Origin: CAZVWH01 sp964631175
GTDB taxonomy: Bacteria > Planctomycetota > Phycisphaerae > Sedimentisphaerales > Anaerobacaceae
Direction of reading: 5' to 3'
Assembly: GCA_964631175.1 (NCBI GenBank)
Contig: CAZVWH010000005.1
Location: 1-55,439 of the forward strand
DNA: 55,439 nucleotides
This document shows positions 55,388 to 55,439 of this stretch, one piece after another. Numbering within the stretch: the first letter of the stretch is position 1; every line of letters starts with the position of its first letter. The position numbers and the translations under genes were made by a program. The notes beneath the pieces are model-generated. The model was not told where the DNA came from. It did not search any database and saw only the letters and a list, made by a program, of their open reading frames with translations.

Positions 55388-55439
55388 TATCCCCGGTGCG
55401 ATTCGAACGCACAACCTCTGGCTCCGGAGGCCAACGCTC
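55388..55439 (-). tRNA. tRNA-Arg (anticodon CCG), 3' part, cut by the window edge
   Basis: On the minus strand the fragment reads GAGC (D-stem 3' side), G, anticodon arm TTGGC-CTCCGGA-GCCAG, variable loop AGGTT, T arm GTGCG-TTCGAAT-CGCAC, and acceptor 3' strand CGGGGAT with discriminator A. The loop CTCCGGA gives anticodon CCG, which reads CGG (Arg). The first about 22 nt lie beyond the window and no CCA is encoded. All visible stems pair, with one T-G at the top of the anticodon stem. Confidence 0.92.

Noticed and set aside
1..55439. CRISPR arrays and rRNA genes
   Set aside because: No regularly spaced repeats and no rRNA-like sequence were seen on either strand.

Overview
The window is a 55 kb stretch of a moderately AT-leaning bacterial genome. 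It is dominated by one very large envelope polysaccharide locus. About 37 genes, from about 54.0 kb down to 1.8 kb, all lie on the minus strand, so transcription runs right to left. Wza-type outer-membrane export, a PHP-type phosphatase, heptose-activation genes and a WecA-like initiator point to a diderm bacterium. A Planctomycetota-like or similar lineage would fit the mix of Wza with a CpsB/YwqE-type PHP phosphatase and a TPR-tailed Wzy, but the sequence does not prove it and I hold the taxonomy weakly.

Layout in transcription order. The window opens on the right with the 3' part of a tRNA-Arg(CCG) at 55388-55439, then about 1.3 kb without a recognisable gene. The export and control block is wza, wzc (BY-kinase), PHP phosphatase, a Wzy/O-antigen-ligase protein with a TPR tail, a WecA/MraY-like initiating transferase with an unusual soluble tail, and the ABC transporter pair wzm/wzt (53991-43397). 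Next is a block of possible CMP-sugar genes: two cytidylyltransferases, two DUF115/MptE-like (Maf-related) proteins, a SIS isomerase, a 2-hydroxyacid dehydrogenase and a Gfo/Idh oxidoreductase (43308-37283). A long assembly block follows (36929-13782): a second Gfo/Idh oxidoreductase, an epimerase, GT2, GT4, GT9 and GT39-like transferases, two asparagine-synthase-like amidotransferases, a UDP-GlcNAc 2-epimerase, a second Wzy-like polymerase/ligase and a methyltransferase. The left part holds an SDR, a DegT aminotransferase and a methyltransferase ending in a strong hairpin terminator, then a GT2, an epimerase, a D-glycero-D-manno-heptose activation module and a UGM-like flavoprotein. The last gene is a GT4 interrupted by an in-frame stop. 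On the plus strand at the far left is the end of an HtrA-type protease gene.

Working model (inference). WecA starts a lipid-linked chain. The many glycosyltransferases extend it with heptose, amino sugars, possibly amidated uronic acids and CMP-activated acidic sugars. Export is through Wzm/Wzt and/or the Wzc/Wza machinery, with BY-kinase and PHP phosphatase control. Both a Wzy-type and an ABC-type signature are present, but no Wzx flippase is visible.

The locus shows decay and rearrangement: an IS3-family remnant, an IS5-like transposase remnant, a degraded gmhA (heptose isomerase) fragment and a nonsense-interrupted glycosyltransferase. The 100-N gap at 14772-14871 is flanked by an exact 55-bp duplication, so it is probably a scaffolding artefact and not missing sequence. 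The most interesting items are the three-domain heptose protein (nucleotidyltransferase-phosphatase-P-loop kinase) with a probable CTG start, and the paired cytidylyltransferase/DUF115 modules, which lack a recognisable NeuB/KdsA synthase.
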